From Verticillium longisporum (lineage: Eukaryota; Ascomycota; Sordariomycetes; Glomerellales; Plectosphaerellaceae), in contig JAETXT010000015.1 in NCBI GenBank assembly GCA_019188255.1, positions 1,116,001-1,180,000 on the forward strand: a stretch of DNA of 64,000 bases, written 5' to 3'. Of the stretch, positions 1-10,666 are shown one piece after another (the stretch's first letter is position 1; each line of letters opens with the position of its first letter). The translations under genes were made by a program, and so were the position numbers. Under the pieces are notes generated by a model, which was not told where the DNA came from, did not search any database, and was given only the letters and a program-made list of their open reading frames with translations.

Positions 1-682
1 AAACCAGGTGAGATGCTTTGTCTGGTGATCAACCAAAATGTCGGTTGACGAGACATGGATGGATGGATGCCAGTACGGTCGGGATTTCTTGGTGATACAC
101 CTGGCAAGATTGCCCATGCTGTCACGATACTCGCCTGGCCAGCTGAACTGAGGAGGCGACGCGACGTGCCATCGACGACAGATGCGGCGTAGTCCAGGAG
201 ACCGGAGGAGTCTTCAGGGGGGGCTGTCGTCTGCAGGTGCGAGTTGTGTGTGAAAGAGATGAGAAGCAGAAGAGTAGGATCGCTCAGAAGAGTCTGAGAT
301 CAACAGAAAGCAGAGCCATCAACAAGGAAGAAAGGGGGCCCGGCCCATCGTTTCAGAAGTGGAGGGCAGAGTGAATGCCGGGGGGTGGTTGGGCCCCCTT
401 CTGGCGCAGGGGGGGATAGCGACTGGGGGTGGAAGACTGTTGGCTGGAGCGGCCATCACGCCGATGGTCGGTCGTCGACTCGTTCGCCCGACGGGACTGC
501 GAGCTGGAGTCGGTCGACGTTCGTTACTGGTGCTGACACGACAGGCGCCCCCAGCGCGTCGTGGTCCAGTCCAGTCTCTGGGGCACGGCACATGCGAGGC
601 AGCTGCAACGCGATGCGATGCAGTGGACCAGTGAGAAACGATGGACGAGAGGCAGGTGTTGTTTGAAAAGCCGGTCAGAGAG

Positions 683-752
683 GATGATGACGATGACGGT
701 GATGATGATGGTGATGACGATGGTGATGATGATGGTGATAATGATCAGGTGT
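683..752. repeat. GAT-rich microsatellite
   Basis: About 70 bases made of imperfect GATGAT/GGTGAT trinucleotide units. It sits in non-coding DNA about 1.6 kb upstream of TBP. The antisense frame reads Ile/Thr/Val-rich and is not a gene. Confidence 0.75.
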
Positions 753-2126
753 AGGGGTGATGCAGACGAGATAAAAAGAAGAGGATGAGAACGAGGATGA
801 AGCATAGGAGGAAAATAAAGAAAGAAAGGAAGAAGCAGGTGAAGACTCGATAATCGTGACCCTCTCCTTCCTCCTCGCTCGCTCTCTCTCTCTCGCTTCT
901 CGCTAAGTAGGTGGTCCGCCCAGGGAGCAGCAAGGGCCGGAACAAGGAAAGGGGGAGAAGAAGAAAGGGTGGAGGAAGAGATTTTTCAGAGTGACCGACG
1001 GACGGGGAGATGATGCCATGGATGGATGCGCGCCACGACCGACCCGTTGCTGGGATTGGCTCGTCGCCCATAAGCTAAGCAGAGGCTTATCGATCTTGTA
1101 CCGGTACCTCTGGCGGGATACGGGCTACAAGGTGCGGATCTTAGGGGCTGGTGCAGGAAAAAAACGCAATCACGTCACCTGATTGGGTGTATCGACGGTA
1201 GCGCGAACGCTAGTGGGCGCCACACCACAACTTGCTGCCTGGGGGGGCAACTGCCTCGAAATTATAAGTAGTCGCCCTCCCCCTCCTGCCCGCGTCCAGG
1301 CCGAATTCGTACCGGAATCTACGACCCCTGCCTTACGTATTGTATCCTCTACGTTCGGCCTTTTTATTTTTCCCTCTTCCGTCCCCACAAAAAAGCACCC
1401 ATCCGACCTCGACACTGACCCAGCGTCACATAATCATCACGACATTCACCCTTCATCACCGTCCGTCTACTCGTACCCCTCCTCCACCCCCCACGACTAG
1501 ACGTCGAACACAAACCACAAAACAAATCTCCGTCGAAGATATCTTGCGCTTCTTCACTGAAGCCGCCCGAATCGACCCGACGTCGAGCAACTTGTCGACA
1601 AAGTAAACTGAAACACGTTTCTTTGACTACCAAGGCCTCTCCTTCATTCGCGCGCGCGATACCTTCCTCGACGACGAAATCGGCAAGCACTCGAACCAGA
1701 GCCCGCACTCCCATCTCGTCGCCCAAGGTCGCCGCGCTCTGTAGACACATTCCGTGCTTTGCGCCCTGTTCTCTCGAATAGAAGATTTTCGTGCATTAGA
1801 AGTGACGTGGTCCGCAAACGTCAAGGTGGTATCTGGGAACCCGGACGCCTTGCGCCGACTTGAGAATTCGCCATAACGCCGATTCCTCTTTTTACCTCCA
1901 TCATCTGCCTTGCTGAGCGCATTCGCGACTGGGCACCCGGAATTTTTGAGCCTTCACTGTAGGGGAGACATTCACTTGTTCATCTCCCACTTTTGGTAGG
2001 TGCCTTATTTCTTTTCCCACGCACGCCACTGAGTAACCTTGATGCCTGGCACCTTGGTCAACGGCACATCTGTTGTTCGGAAGAGAATACGTTCCTGCCG
2101 TCTCGAGCACCTTCCCGTTGTTTGGT

Positions 2127-2161
2127 GAATTTGGCAACCTATATATAAGGTCGCCAAATTC
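2127..2161 (+). promoter_or_regulatory. TATA box enclosed by a 13-nt inverted repeat
   Basis: The left arm 2127-2139 (GAATTTGGCAACC) and the right arm 2149-2161 are reverse complements except for one base. The 9-base spacer between them is exactly TATATATAA. It lies about 200 bases upstream of the TBP start codon. The arms contain TTTGGC, which resembles half of an E2F/MBF-type site; that link is inference. Confidence 0.6.
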
Positions 2162-2346
2162 CCCCCCGCAACCGGCACTTCTGCGTTCGTTACCTACACA
2201 CAACGGATTCCAGCACAATCAAATTACAGCCATCGCCGGTACCTGCCGTGCATGCCTTTTAAGATGCATTGTGCTAATCAGTTATGTAGACAGCTCTCAG
2301 CCACAAAGCATTCACGTCTTTGAGCATCAAGGAAACAGTCGCCATC

Positions 2347-3276
2347 ATGGAGACCTCCAACATTACCACTCATCCCACCACGGTTGAGCAGGCCAAGGCC
2401 TTCACTGCGCCCGGCTCTCTGTCCTTCCCCGGCGGCGCCCAGGAGTTTGCTCCCCTGGCTCCCAACGGTCAGGTCAACAACCAGCAGGTCGCAAACGGCA
2501 ATGGGGTGACTCCCGCGACCCCGCTGCGACGCCTGGTGCCTTGGTGGGCGGTAGTGGCCTCACACCCACGCTTCAGTGAGTATCAACTTGATGGAGAGGG
2601 ATCTTGTCTGAACGTGATGCTTACCTCCCGTCAAGGAACATCGTTGCCACGGTCAATCTCGATTGCCGCCTGGACCTCAAGACGATTGCCCTGCACGCGA
2701 GGAATGCCGAGTACAACCCCAAGGTACTACTTGCTCCATCAGTGACTTTCTCTTCACAAGGATGCTGACATTTTGTCCTCTCCAAGCGTTTCGCCGCTGT
2801 TATCATGCGTATCCGCGAGCCCAAGACGACCGCGCTGATCTTCGCCTCTGGCAAGATGGTCGTCACTGGTGCCAAGTCCGAGGATGACTCGAAGCTTGCC
2901 TCGCGCAAGTACGCTCGCATCATCCAGAAGCTCGGCTTCAACGCAAAGTTTACCGACTTTAAGATTCAGAACATTGTCGGCTCGTGCGACATTAAGTTCC
3001 CCATTCGTCTCGAAGGTCTGGCGTCCCGCCATCACAACTTCAGCTCCTACGAGCCTGAGTTGTTCCCTGGTCTCATCTACCGCATGATTAAGCCGAAGAT
3101 TGTGCTCCTCATCTTCGTCAGCGGCAAGATTGTTCTCACGGGCGCCAAAGTCCGTGAGGAGATTTACCAGGCCTTTGAGATGATCTACCCCGTGCTGCAG
3201 GGTATGTTTCTTCGTGCTGTGTATTCGTGTCTTTTTCAGTGGCTAACTTGCTGTCTCAGATTTCCGCAAGGTCTAA
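2347..3276 (+). CDS. tbp1: TATA-binding protein (TBP), with an apparent 1-base frameshift
   Basis: General transcription factor that binds TATA elements in nuclear polymerase I, II and III initiation complexes. Exons are 2347-2575, 2636-2723, 2787-3201 and 3260-3276, all GT-AG. The product would be 249 residues if one base is restored, the usual fungal length. A variable N-terminal part of about 70 residues is followed by the two direct repeats of the saddle, including [14 protein letters not shown] and [20 protein letters not shown]. The chain ends in DFRKV, encoded by a 17-nt last exon. In exon 1 the frame changes after codon ACC at 2518: upstream residues read in one frame and the conserved stretch ending at the CAG split by intron 1 reads one base earlier. 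This fits loss of one C from the run at 2519-2522. The gene is essential, so a sequencing error is more likely than a real mutation. Confidence 0.95.
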
Positions 3277-3796
3277 TCTAAACCTGCGCCTGCACCACTG
3301 CACAACATGTACGCGTCGGCTTGACTGCCTGATTGCGTGCAGCCCCCCCTTTTTTGTGATTTGTACCATTACACCCCCAATTCTCCTTCACGATACCACG
3401 AGAACATTTTTGCCCCCCATTTCCAAGTCATGATTTGGCTGTCGGACGCTTGGCCACTTTAGTCTGAGGTCGGAGCGTGCCGCACCACAATTATGGCCTG
3501 TACCAATTGGTTCATTTCCCGCATTGCACTGGCGTTGGAGGGGAAACAAACAACGGCTGGAGGAGGGTCCAGCCGAGGCGGCTTGCTTCGAGGAAGAAAA
3601 GAACGCGCGTAGCAATACCACGATAGTAATTGCAAAAGAAGTACCGGTCGTTGACCAACACTCGAGGGATACATTGAAAGTGTTTGACCTGTAGCACACG
3701 TTGACTTTGCATGCTTGCGCTCCATAAATGACGTGAGGGATATGTTCATTAAATCCACTGCTGATGTCGTTCATCATTCAGCTGCACATCCCGCAA
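3277..3796. other. intergenic region between convergent TBP and FAD oxidase genes
   Basis: About 520 bases holding the 3' flanks of two tail-to-tail genes. I see no other feature. Confidence 0.6.
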
Positions 3797-5226
3797 CTAC
3801 ATCTTGGCCCGACGGTTCTTGGTCAGCTCCTCGGCCAGCACGAGCCCCAATTTCCCGCCCCGACTTCCATCCTCCGTGACAATATGCTCGTACACCTGCT
3901 CGACGTCGTCGTCCCTCCTCTCGACGCCGCGCCACCGCCACTTGTCATCAAACGCCTCAGGCCTCCGGCCCTCGACGCAATCGACAACGTGGTCGCCAAT
4001 GATGGGCAGAAACTTGAAGCCGTGGCCGCTGCCGGCGGTGGCGAGGAACAGGCCCCGCCAGCCGGGGTGGTAGTCGACGAGGAAGTCGCCCGTCGGCGTG
4101 TCGGTGTACCAGCAGATGCGCTCGGCGGCAAAGGGGCGGTCGTGCAGCTGCGGCAGGGGCACGGTGGCGCGCAGGACGCGGCGCAGGTCGGCCTCGGCCT
4201 CGGCGGGGATGCGCAGGGCCGGGTCGTCGACGGCGGTGTAGGGGAGGGAGGTGGTGGGGGGCAGGCGGGCGCCGGGCCGCGTCGGCAGGGCGGCGGCGGG
4301 GGTCGGGCGCGGGTTGACGTAGCCGTAGCCGTGGCGCGCGACCTTGAGCTGGCCGCGGGCGGGCGGGATGACGAAGAGGCCGGTCGAGAGGTTCAGCACG
4401 ATGGGCAGGTGGCGCAGCGCGGCGGCCTCGGTGGGCGTGACGTCGACGTACGCGAGCACCTGGCCCGTGGCCACGGCCTGGCCGGCGAGGTCGACGAGCG
4501 CGCCGGTCCAGGCGCCCGTCGCCACGATGACGAGGGCCGCGAGCAGCGTGCTCGCGTCGGCGAGCCGGGCCCCCGTGACGCGGTCGCCGCTGCGCAGGAG
4601 CGCCGTGGCCGTGCCGTGGACGAAGCGCACGCGGCCCGTCGCCTGTACGCGTGCGAGCAGCCACTGCATGCTGCGGCCGGCGTCGGCCCAGCCTGAGTTG
4701 CCGTTGAGGTAGCCCCAGTCGCCGGGCGTCGTGTCGGTGTCGGCGTCGGCCGGGTTGAGGCCCACGAGCTCGGCAATGGCACGCCTGCTCGGCAACTCGG
4801 TGAGCCTGGCGGCGTCGATGCCGCACTCCTTCCTCTGGGCGAGGCGCTTGACGGTGGCGTAGCTGTCGCGGACATAGTCCATCTGCGTGCGCGTCTTGAC
4901 GTGGGCTGGGGGCGCGTCGGCAATGAGAGCCATGCCCGACTCTGTGTAGCGGCCATCTTCGCCGAGGGGGCTGTGGCGCCAGTGGTGATGGGCTGCGGCG
5001 GCGAGAGCCGAGTAGGCGGGGTCTGCGTAGTCGGGACGGATGATGCGCGAAGAGTCGATGCTCGAGGCGTCGTGGGAAGGGAAGACGCCTTGTTCGGGGA
5101 GCGGTCGAGAACGGTGATCTCAGTCTTGGCGTAGGCTGGACGAAGGGCCAAGGCGAGGGCTGTGGAAAGGCCAAAGACGCCTGAGCCGATGATGAGGATC
5201 GACGAGGGGGGCGAGGAGGTCGACAT
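3797..5226 (-). CDS. FAD-dependent oxidase of the sarcosine oxidase/amadoriase (DAO) family, with an apparent 1-base frameshift
   Basis: Predicted peroxisomal flavin oxidase acting on a secondary amine such as sarcosine, pipecolate or a fructosyl amino acid; the substrate cannot be read from sequence. The chosen start at 5226 gives an N-terminal dinucleotide-binding motif IIGSGVFGLSTALA close to residue 12. Near the C-terminus RICWYTDTPTGDF carries the Cys region that holds covalent FAD in this family, followed by GSGHGFKFLPIIGD. The last residues AKM fit a type-1 peroxisomal signal. There is no intron. Residues 1 to about 42 and the remainder lie in different frames. The switch is at the four-G run 5096-5099 (C-run on the coding strand), where one more base makes a continuous protein of about 476 residues through DASSIDSSRIIRPDYADPAY. 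It is tail-to-tail with TBP and head-to-head with the 2EXR gene. Confidence 0.88.
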
Positions 5227-5875
5227 TGTGAGGTCGGCAAAGGGGGTGAGATCAGGGAGAGGTGTGCCCAGCAAGGGATCTGACGATGCCTTCAAGCGGC
5301 AGAGCCACAGAAGGAAGAAGAAATTCAGAAGAGTTCGCCATCGTCAATGCCGTTGTCGGACGTTGGTGGTGTGTGTGCAGGTGGGGGTGGGCCTTTGTGT
5401 TGGGGATGCGGTTGGGTGCGGCCTCGAGAGAAGAGAAGGCGGTGGCCACATGACTCGGGTCTTCTGCCGGGCCGGTGCTCAGTTCGGTCGAGATGCCGAG
5501 TCAGACGGCTTCGGTGTCGGGCTTTATTTACTACACGTCACCACCACATCAGCACATCATGATGCCCAGCATTTTCGGTGATGAGACGCCATGCCTTGTT
5601 TCGAGACCACGTGGGATGATGGCTCGGCCCAGATCCATATCCCAGAAGAGCGCGGCACAGCACATGCTTCAGCAGTAGCCATATGCAGCAGCAGCCACAT
5701 GCAGCAGCATCCGTCATCCGTCAGCAGCGTCAGCAAGGTTCAACATCCTAATCGAACATCCTTAGGGAGCATACCATTTGGACATTCTGTGTTGAACATA
5801 CCACTCTTCTCTGTCAAGACTCTCCCGCTTTTAATCCGATCGTGATCTCCCCCACTTGATTTTCTTTTGCTGAGA
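5227..5875. promoter_or_regulatory. shared upstream region of divergent FAD oxidase and 2EXR genes
   Basis: About 650 bases between two head-to-head genes, so it should hold both promoters. A CAG-rich stretch with CATATGCAGCAGCAG-like sequence occurs near 5,680-5,735. No clear TATA element was identified. Confidence 0.5.
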
Positions 5876-6694
5876 ATGGCTGCGTTCCACCCCTTTCCTC
5901 GGCTGCCTGCTGAACTACGTCTGCAGATCTGGCATCTAGCAGCGCAACCACGGCTCCTCGTCATCGAGAAAGCCAGTGCCGACGCCACAGACTTCACGTC
6001 CCCGACCAGACCACCCCCCCTAACGCAAGCATGCCGCGAGGCGAGAACCTCAGGGCCGTACGAAAAAGCGTTCTTCAGCAGCGACAGCCCGCCCCGCTAC
6101 GCCTGGGCCAACTTCGACCTCGACACCATCCACGTCGACTGCGCGCACATCTGCAGAGACGACCTGTGCGGCGTCTTTCCCGAGCGCGTCTCGATCCAGT
6201 GCCTCCAGGCCGAGGCCACGGGCGACGACTTCGGCTGGATCAGCGACAACTGCCTGCTCTTCTCGCCGCAGGGCTTCGGCGCCTTTCCGCAGCTGCGGCG
6301 CTTCGACCTCGTCGTCGACTTTGACCTCGCCCTGTGGGCGGGCTTCATCGGCGACACGTACTTTGGGCCCCGCTGTCCGAGGGCCAACGTCCGGGTCATC
6401 TGCGCGCCGACGGGCGAGTGGATAGGCGAATCGACGAGCCGCTGGTACGGGGACTGGTACTCGCTGCACGTCGCCGACTTTGAGCCGGCGCGGCGGCTCG
6501 AGCCGGGCGAGGACGACTACTACCGCTCTGAGGTGTGTCCTTCGCAGTTTATCGTGCCGTGGGCGTATTCGCCGCTGGCGGGCGGGGAGGCCACGGAGCA
6601 GACAGAAGACGCGGCTTCGCTGATGGCGCTCGCGGAGGCGTCCTGGCTGGAGGAGGCGATGCACGCTGTTGAGATTGACGGTTCAATGGCGTAG
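5876..6694 (+). CDS. 2EXR-domain protein of unknown function
   Basis: A single-exon gene of 272 residues. The start is the ATG at 5876; an upstream TTG in the same frame is not needed. The N-terminus carries FPRLPAELRLQIWHLA, the hallmark of the fungal 2EXR family, which is expanded in Pezizomycotina and F-box-like at its start. It is followed by a short TQACREAR block that is also typical. The rest is Asp/Trp/Tyr-rich with no catalytic motif that I recognise. No signal peptide or membrane segment is visible. Function is unknown; a protein-binding role is inferred only from the F-box-like start. Confidence 0.85.
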   Translation: MAAFHPFPRLPAELRLQIWHLAAQPRLLVIEKASADATDFTSPTRPPPLTQACREARTSGPYEKAFFSSDSPPRYAWANFDLDTIHVDCAHICRDDLCGVFPERVSIQCLQAEATGDDFGWISDNCLLFSPQGFGAFPQLRRFDLVVDFDLALWAGFIGDTYFGPRCPRANVRVICAPTGEWIGESTSRWYGDWYSLHVADFEPARRLEPGEDDYYRSEVCPSQFIVPWAYSPLAGGEATEQTEDAASLMALAEASWLEEAMHAVEIDGSMA

Positions 6695-8161
6695 ACTTTT
6701 GCAGGAGCTCGCCTCATGACCGTGTCGTAAAGCGGCCAGAATGAAGGCTAACTTTTTTTTTTTCGGTCAAGTTTCTGTACACTTTGAACACGAAGCCTGA
6801 AGTAACCGAGATTAATACCCTTCATGGTACGCAAGGATACTGTGACTAGCATGGTTTACCCGTCCTTAGTACCTAGCCCCGGCGGTGAACCTTTGGGTAG
6901 CTGAGAACCCGGATGCAGTCCCAATCCTGGGGACCTTGGTGGACAAGCAAGAATGGCACGCGATGTAATGAGATTGATCTTGCTTGAGCCCCATTCCGGT
7001 GGATGCAGACAGGAGAGGAGCTCTTGACAGCAATGGAACACTGCCGAGGCTCTTATAGGACTGCGCGACCCTCAGAAGGATCACCAATTCCGTACGTCAA
7101 GCCGTTGGTGAACTCCGCTGCCACAGAGGCTGACCCAGGATCTGGGTCAAAGGCAAGAGGTGTCATCCCAATCTCGCCATTTACGCCAAGGTTAGATCCA
7201 GGGCTTCGGATGCTTTATCTCCTAGAACTAGTTATACCTGTACGTAGGTACTTGCGAAGTGTCCATAAGAATGATCTAGTGTCGGTTCCCTTTTACGGCT
7301 ATCGTCAAGGGTCTCAAGTGGTCATTCCCATGAGGTGAAATGGCCCGACAGCCTTAGACTTGATAGGAAGCCTTACACTTGATAGGGGATGCTTTTGGCT
7401 CAATGGCCTGACTGGTACACTGCTAGCACCCCAAGATATTGCAGGTTACTTCTTGGGCCATGCCCCACCAGAATATAGAGGCTGTTAAGCGTCTCCTCGT
7501 AGCTGGGGGCCTGCTTCATCATGGTCATGTAGAGAGCTTCGGCCACTCGACACTCGACGAGGCACTTCCGATAGCCCCTTTTCCGCGTGTCTTATCTGGA
7601 CCAACTGACTGCCTGGACCTGCCTGGAGGCTGAGGCCTGAACGATGACCACCGTCCGAAGTGCCTGTCAGGGTTGTCGAATCATTCCTCTTGGTCTGACG
7701 AATAGAGTGCGTTTGAAGCGCTGAATGGTGTACGGCGAAACTGTATCACCTCAAGCAGGTTCACCTGGGCGTGTTGACTGTGTTCTGAAATACAATGTCG
7801 AGTTGCCGTGGGGCGTAGCACACAGGGTGCGGAATCGCCTATACACATATGCATGTACCGGGACCAGTACCTACCTCGTCACAACCACTCACTTTCGTCA
7901 CTACCTCCAAACCCACCCGCAACAAGCCGACGCTGCCTTCCAGCCGACTACGGACCACGCCAATCCGACGATATCTCTCCAGACCTACCTACCTACCTAG
8001 GTACCTTGAATAGGTAGCTCGCACGACCACAAGCACCTTCGATCACAACCGAACTTAGCTCGATCACAACCTGTCAGCCCCCATCGCGAGCAACACCCCT
8101 CCGCGAAGCTCCCTCGCCATGCGCCCCAGCACCTAACAACCCCCCCCTCGAAAGAAAAGCC
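6695..8161. other. intergenic region upstream of the SURP/CID splicing factor
   Basis: About 1.5 kb without a convincing gene. It contains a T-run near 6,750, an imperfect direct repeat AGCCTTAnACTTGATAGG near 7,350-7,390, and a CTACCTACCTACCTAGGTACC tract (see repeat entry). The last 100 bases before 8162 are C-rich and probably leader. Confidence 0.55.
7983..8018. repeat. CTAC microsatellite with palindromic CCTAGG centre
   Basis: Tandem CTAC units run into CCTAGGTACC and a nearby AGGTAG, giving partial dyad symmetry. The same TACCTA/TAGGTA word recurs in several other intergenic regions of the window. Confidence 0.6.
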
Positions 8162-10666
8162 ATGTCCTCCAAGAAGATCGCCGAGTTCCCCAACGTCGAA
8201 GCCAAGCTGCAGAAACCGACAAAGCAATCCGCCTTTGAGAAGCAGCGCGCCGAAGCCGAAGCCAAACGGGCGCGGGAAGCCGCCGAGACGGCCGCCGTGC
8301 TCAGGGAGTTCGAAGCGAGCTTTGACGACGACGACGACAACGGCCGCGATGGTCATGGCGGAGGCGGCGGCGGCGGTGGAGGCCGCTACGGTGTCTCCTC
8401 GCAGCAGGGTGGTCCGGGCCGCGGGCTGACGGGCGGCGGCGGTGGTGGTTTCGGCGGCCCGCCGGCGGCGTCGAGGCGGCATTTCGGCGCGTCGGCGCGG
8501 AAGAGCGGGCCGGGGAGTCTGGGGCCTGTGCCGCCGAAGAGCGGACCGGGCAGTCTGGGGTTCGCGCCGAGTTCGTACGGCGGCGGGAAGAAGAGGGGGT
8601 TCGACGCGTACAGCCGGCAGGAGAGGGACGGCAGGCTTGGGTTCGACGCGCGCGGCGAGCCGCTGTCGGTGGCCAAGGTGTTTCACCACAGCGACGACGA
8701 GGACGACGAGGGAGGCCATCACAAGGGCGGCGCGAGGGCCGAGGAGATGGCTGTGGCGCGGCCGACGCTGCGGCTGTCGCAGATTCCGCCGGGTACCTCA
8801 CCGGCGTTCATCAAGTCGCTGATGCCGCCGTCGCTGACGGTCGAGGACGTCAAGATGGTGCCGACGTCTGGTTCGTTAACCGAGAGGAAATGCACCGTTG
8901 CCGTCGTCACACTGTCGCAGGAGACGCCGGCTACGGAGATCGACGCCGCCGTCAGCTTGCTGCAGAACCGGTACTTGGGCTACGGCTTCTACCTGTCCCT
9001 CCATCGCCACCTGTCCTCGGCAGTCTCGTCCGTCGCAGCGCCGACCCTAACCGCCTCATCGACAGGCTCCCAGCCGTTTGGCGCGAAACCCGTCGCGCAG
9101 CAAGCAGGCCCCGGAAACGGCCCCTCCCAACAGACACACCGCGGTTTTGCTCCGCCGACTTCCTACAACCAAATGGCCGGCGCAGCAGTCAACAGAAACA
9201 GCATCCTCCACGTCCCCGTAACGCCACCGCACGACGTCAAGACGCTCCAGCTCATCAACAAGACGCTCGAATCAGTCCTGGAACACGGGCCGGAGTTTGA
9301 GGCACTGCTGATGACGCGAGCCGAGGTTCAGCGTGAGGAGAAATGGGCCTGGCTGTGGGACGCCAGGAGCGTGGGCGGTGTATGGTACCGTTGGCGGCTC
9401 TGGGAAATCGTGACGGGCTCGTCGTCGAGCAGCAGCAAAGGGCGCTACCTACCTCTCTTTGACGGCAGCCATGCGTGGAAGGCGCCGGAGAAGAAGTTAC
9501 CGTTCGAGTACACGACACACATTGACGAGTTCATCTCGGATTCAGAGTACAACTCGTCTGACGAGGAGGACATGGACGGCGAGGCCAACCGCGAGGCAAA
9601 CGCAGGCGCCGAGGTTGAAAACACTTTTCTGAACCCCCTCGACAAGGCCAAGCTCACTCATCTCCTGTCACGACTGCCAACGACGCTATCAAGAATACGA
9701 AAGGGGGACATTGCACGCATCACGGCTTTTGCTCTAACACATGCCAGCCGTGGCGCCGATGAGGCTGTCGCCATGATTGCCGCAAACATCAACAAACCAT
9801 TGGCTCTCACGGCCGCCAACCCGGCTCTGTCGAGAGACGAAAGGGACAAGAGCAAACAGCGCGACGGCTCGGACCAATCCGACACGGAGCAGGATGGCAA
9901 AGCGGACAAGGAGAAGGAGAGTCAGGACACGAGCGGAGCCAGTCTTGTGGGACTCTACGTGGTGAGCGACATTCTCTCGTCGTCCTCGACGAGTGGAATA
10001 CGACACGCGTGGCGATTCAGACAGCACTTTGAGGGCGCGCTCAAGGATGCCAAGGTGTTCGAAAAGCTGGGCCTCATGGCCGACAAGCTCCGCTGGGGTC
10101 GACTCAAGGCAGACAAGTGGAAACGCAGTGTAGGCATGGTTCTCAGCCTCTGGGAGGGCTGGTGTGTCTTCCCTGCTGAGAGCCAGGCGTTCTTCACGAA
10201 CACGTTTGAGAACCCGCCATCGCTCAAGACCCAGGCTTCTACGGACGAGGGTCTGAAGAAGGGCAAGTGGAAGGTTGTCGAGGCGTCTACACTGGCCGGC
10301 GTCGACACGTTGCCTGAGGCAGTCGTAAAGGCAGATGACGGTGGTGTCGAGGGCGAACCAATGGAAGAGGATGATGTGGCTGGTGAGCCAATGGAGGACT
10401 ACGATGTGGCTGGTGAACCGATGGATGACGAAGATGTGGCGGGCGAACCGATGGACGAAGAGGACGTCGAGGGCGAACCAATGGAGGACGACGTGGAAGG
10501 CGAGCCAATGGAGGACGACGTTGATGGCGAAAAACGAGACACTGCAGCACTCGAGGCGTCGTCCCAGGCAGGCGGGAATGCGCAGGTGATACCCGCAGGT
10601 TCTGGGCCAGGGAGGAAGCGAATGAGGGCCGTGGACATGTTTGCGGAATCCGGCGACTCGGACTAG
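8162..10666 (+). CDS. U2 snRNP-associated SURP and CID domain protein (SR140/U2SURP-like)
   Basis: Predicted nuclear pre-mRNA splicing factor of 834 residues in one exon. The N-terminal part is basic, then Gly-rich, with two SGPGSLG repeats. A degenerate RRM-like segment lies around residues 200-280. A SURP module follows at about 360-420, with LQLINKTLESVLEHGPEFEA then EEKWAWLWDA and WYRWRLWEI. An acidic SDSEYNSSDEED stretch separates it from a CID (RNA polymerase II CTD-interacting) domain at about 498-670, with LVGLYVVSDILSSS and LGLMADKLRWGRLK. The order matches SR140. The C-terminus has a tandem acidic repeat based on GEPMEED (separate entry). The long antisense open frames across this gene are compositional shadows. 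Confidence 0.9.
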   Translation: MSSKKIAEFPNVEAKLQKPTKQSAFEKQRAEAEAKRAREAAETAAVLREFEASFDDDDDNGRDGHGGGGGGGGGRYGVSSQQGGPGRGLTGGGGGGFGGPPAASRRHFGASARKSGPGSLGPVPPKSGPGSLGFAPSSYGGGKKRGFDAYSRQERDGRLGFDARGEPLSVAKVFHHSDDEDDEGGHHKGGARAEEMAVARPTLRLSQIPPGTSPAFIKSLMPPSLTVEDVKMVPTSGSLTERKCTVAVVTLSQETPATEIDAAVSLLQNRYLGYGFYLSLHRHLSSAVSSVAAPTLTASSTGSQPFGAKPVAQQAGPGNGPSQQTHRGFAPPTSYNQMAGAAVNRNSILHVPVTPPHDVKTLQLINKTLESVLEHGPEFEALLMTRAEVQREEKWAWLWDARSVGGVWYRWRLWEIVTGSSSSSSKGRYLPLFDGSHAWKAPEKKLPFEYTTHIDEFISDSEYNSSDEEDMDGEANREANAGAEVENTFLNPLDKAKLTHLLSRLPTTLSRIRKGDIARITAFALTHASRGADEAVAMIAANINKPLALTAANPALSRDERDKSKQRDGSDQSDTEQDGKADKEKESQDTSGASLVGLYVVSDILSSSSTSGIRHAWRFRQHFEGALKDAKVFEKLGLMADKLRWGRLKADKWKRSVGMVLSLWEGWCVFPAESQAFFTNTFENPPSLKTQASTDEGLKKGKWKVVEASTLAGVDTLPEAVVKADDGGVEGEPMEEDDVAGEPMEDYDVAGEPMDDEDVAGEPMDEEDVEGEPMEDDVEGEPMEDDVDGEKRDTAALEASSQAGGNAQVIPAGSGPGRKRMRAVDMFAESGDSD
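10343..10533 (+). repeat. in-frame tandem repeat encoding GEPMxxxDV units
   Basis: Six imperfect copies of a 27-33-nt unit encode GEPMEEDDVA, GEPMEDYDVA, GEPMDDEDVA, GEPMDEEDVE, GEPMEDDVE and GEPMEDDVD. All copies keep the reading frame. The unit length makes copy number likely to vary between strains. Confidence 0.9.

Larger units (their letters stand above)
1..2346. other. non-coding region upstream of the TBP gene
   Basis: No convincing gene is seen on either strand; open frames here are short, of skewed composition and lack recognisable domains. The stretch holds a GATGAT-type microsatellite near 683-752, a C/T-rich stretch from about 1,270 to 1,560, and the TATA-containing palindrome at 2127-2161. 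The right-hand part is probably promoter and leader of the TBP gene. Confidence 0.6.

Noticed and set aside
3764..4696. 310-codon plus-strand open frame across the FAD oxidase gene
   Set aside because: Ala/Gly/Arg-rich translation of a GC-rich antisense strand; the minus-strand protein has clear flavin motifs.
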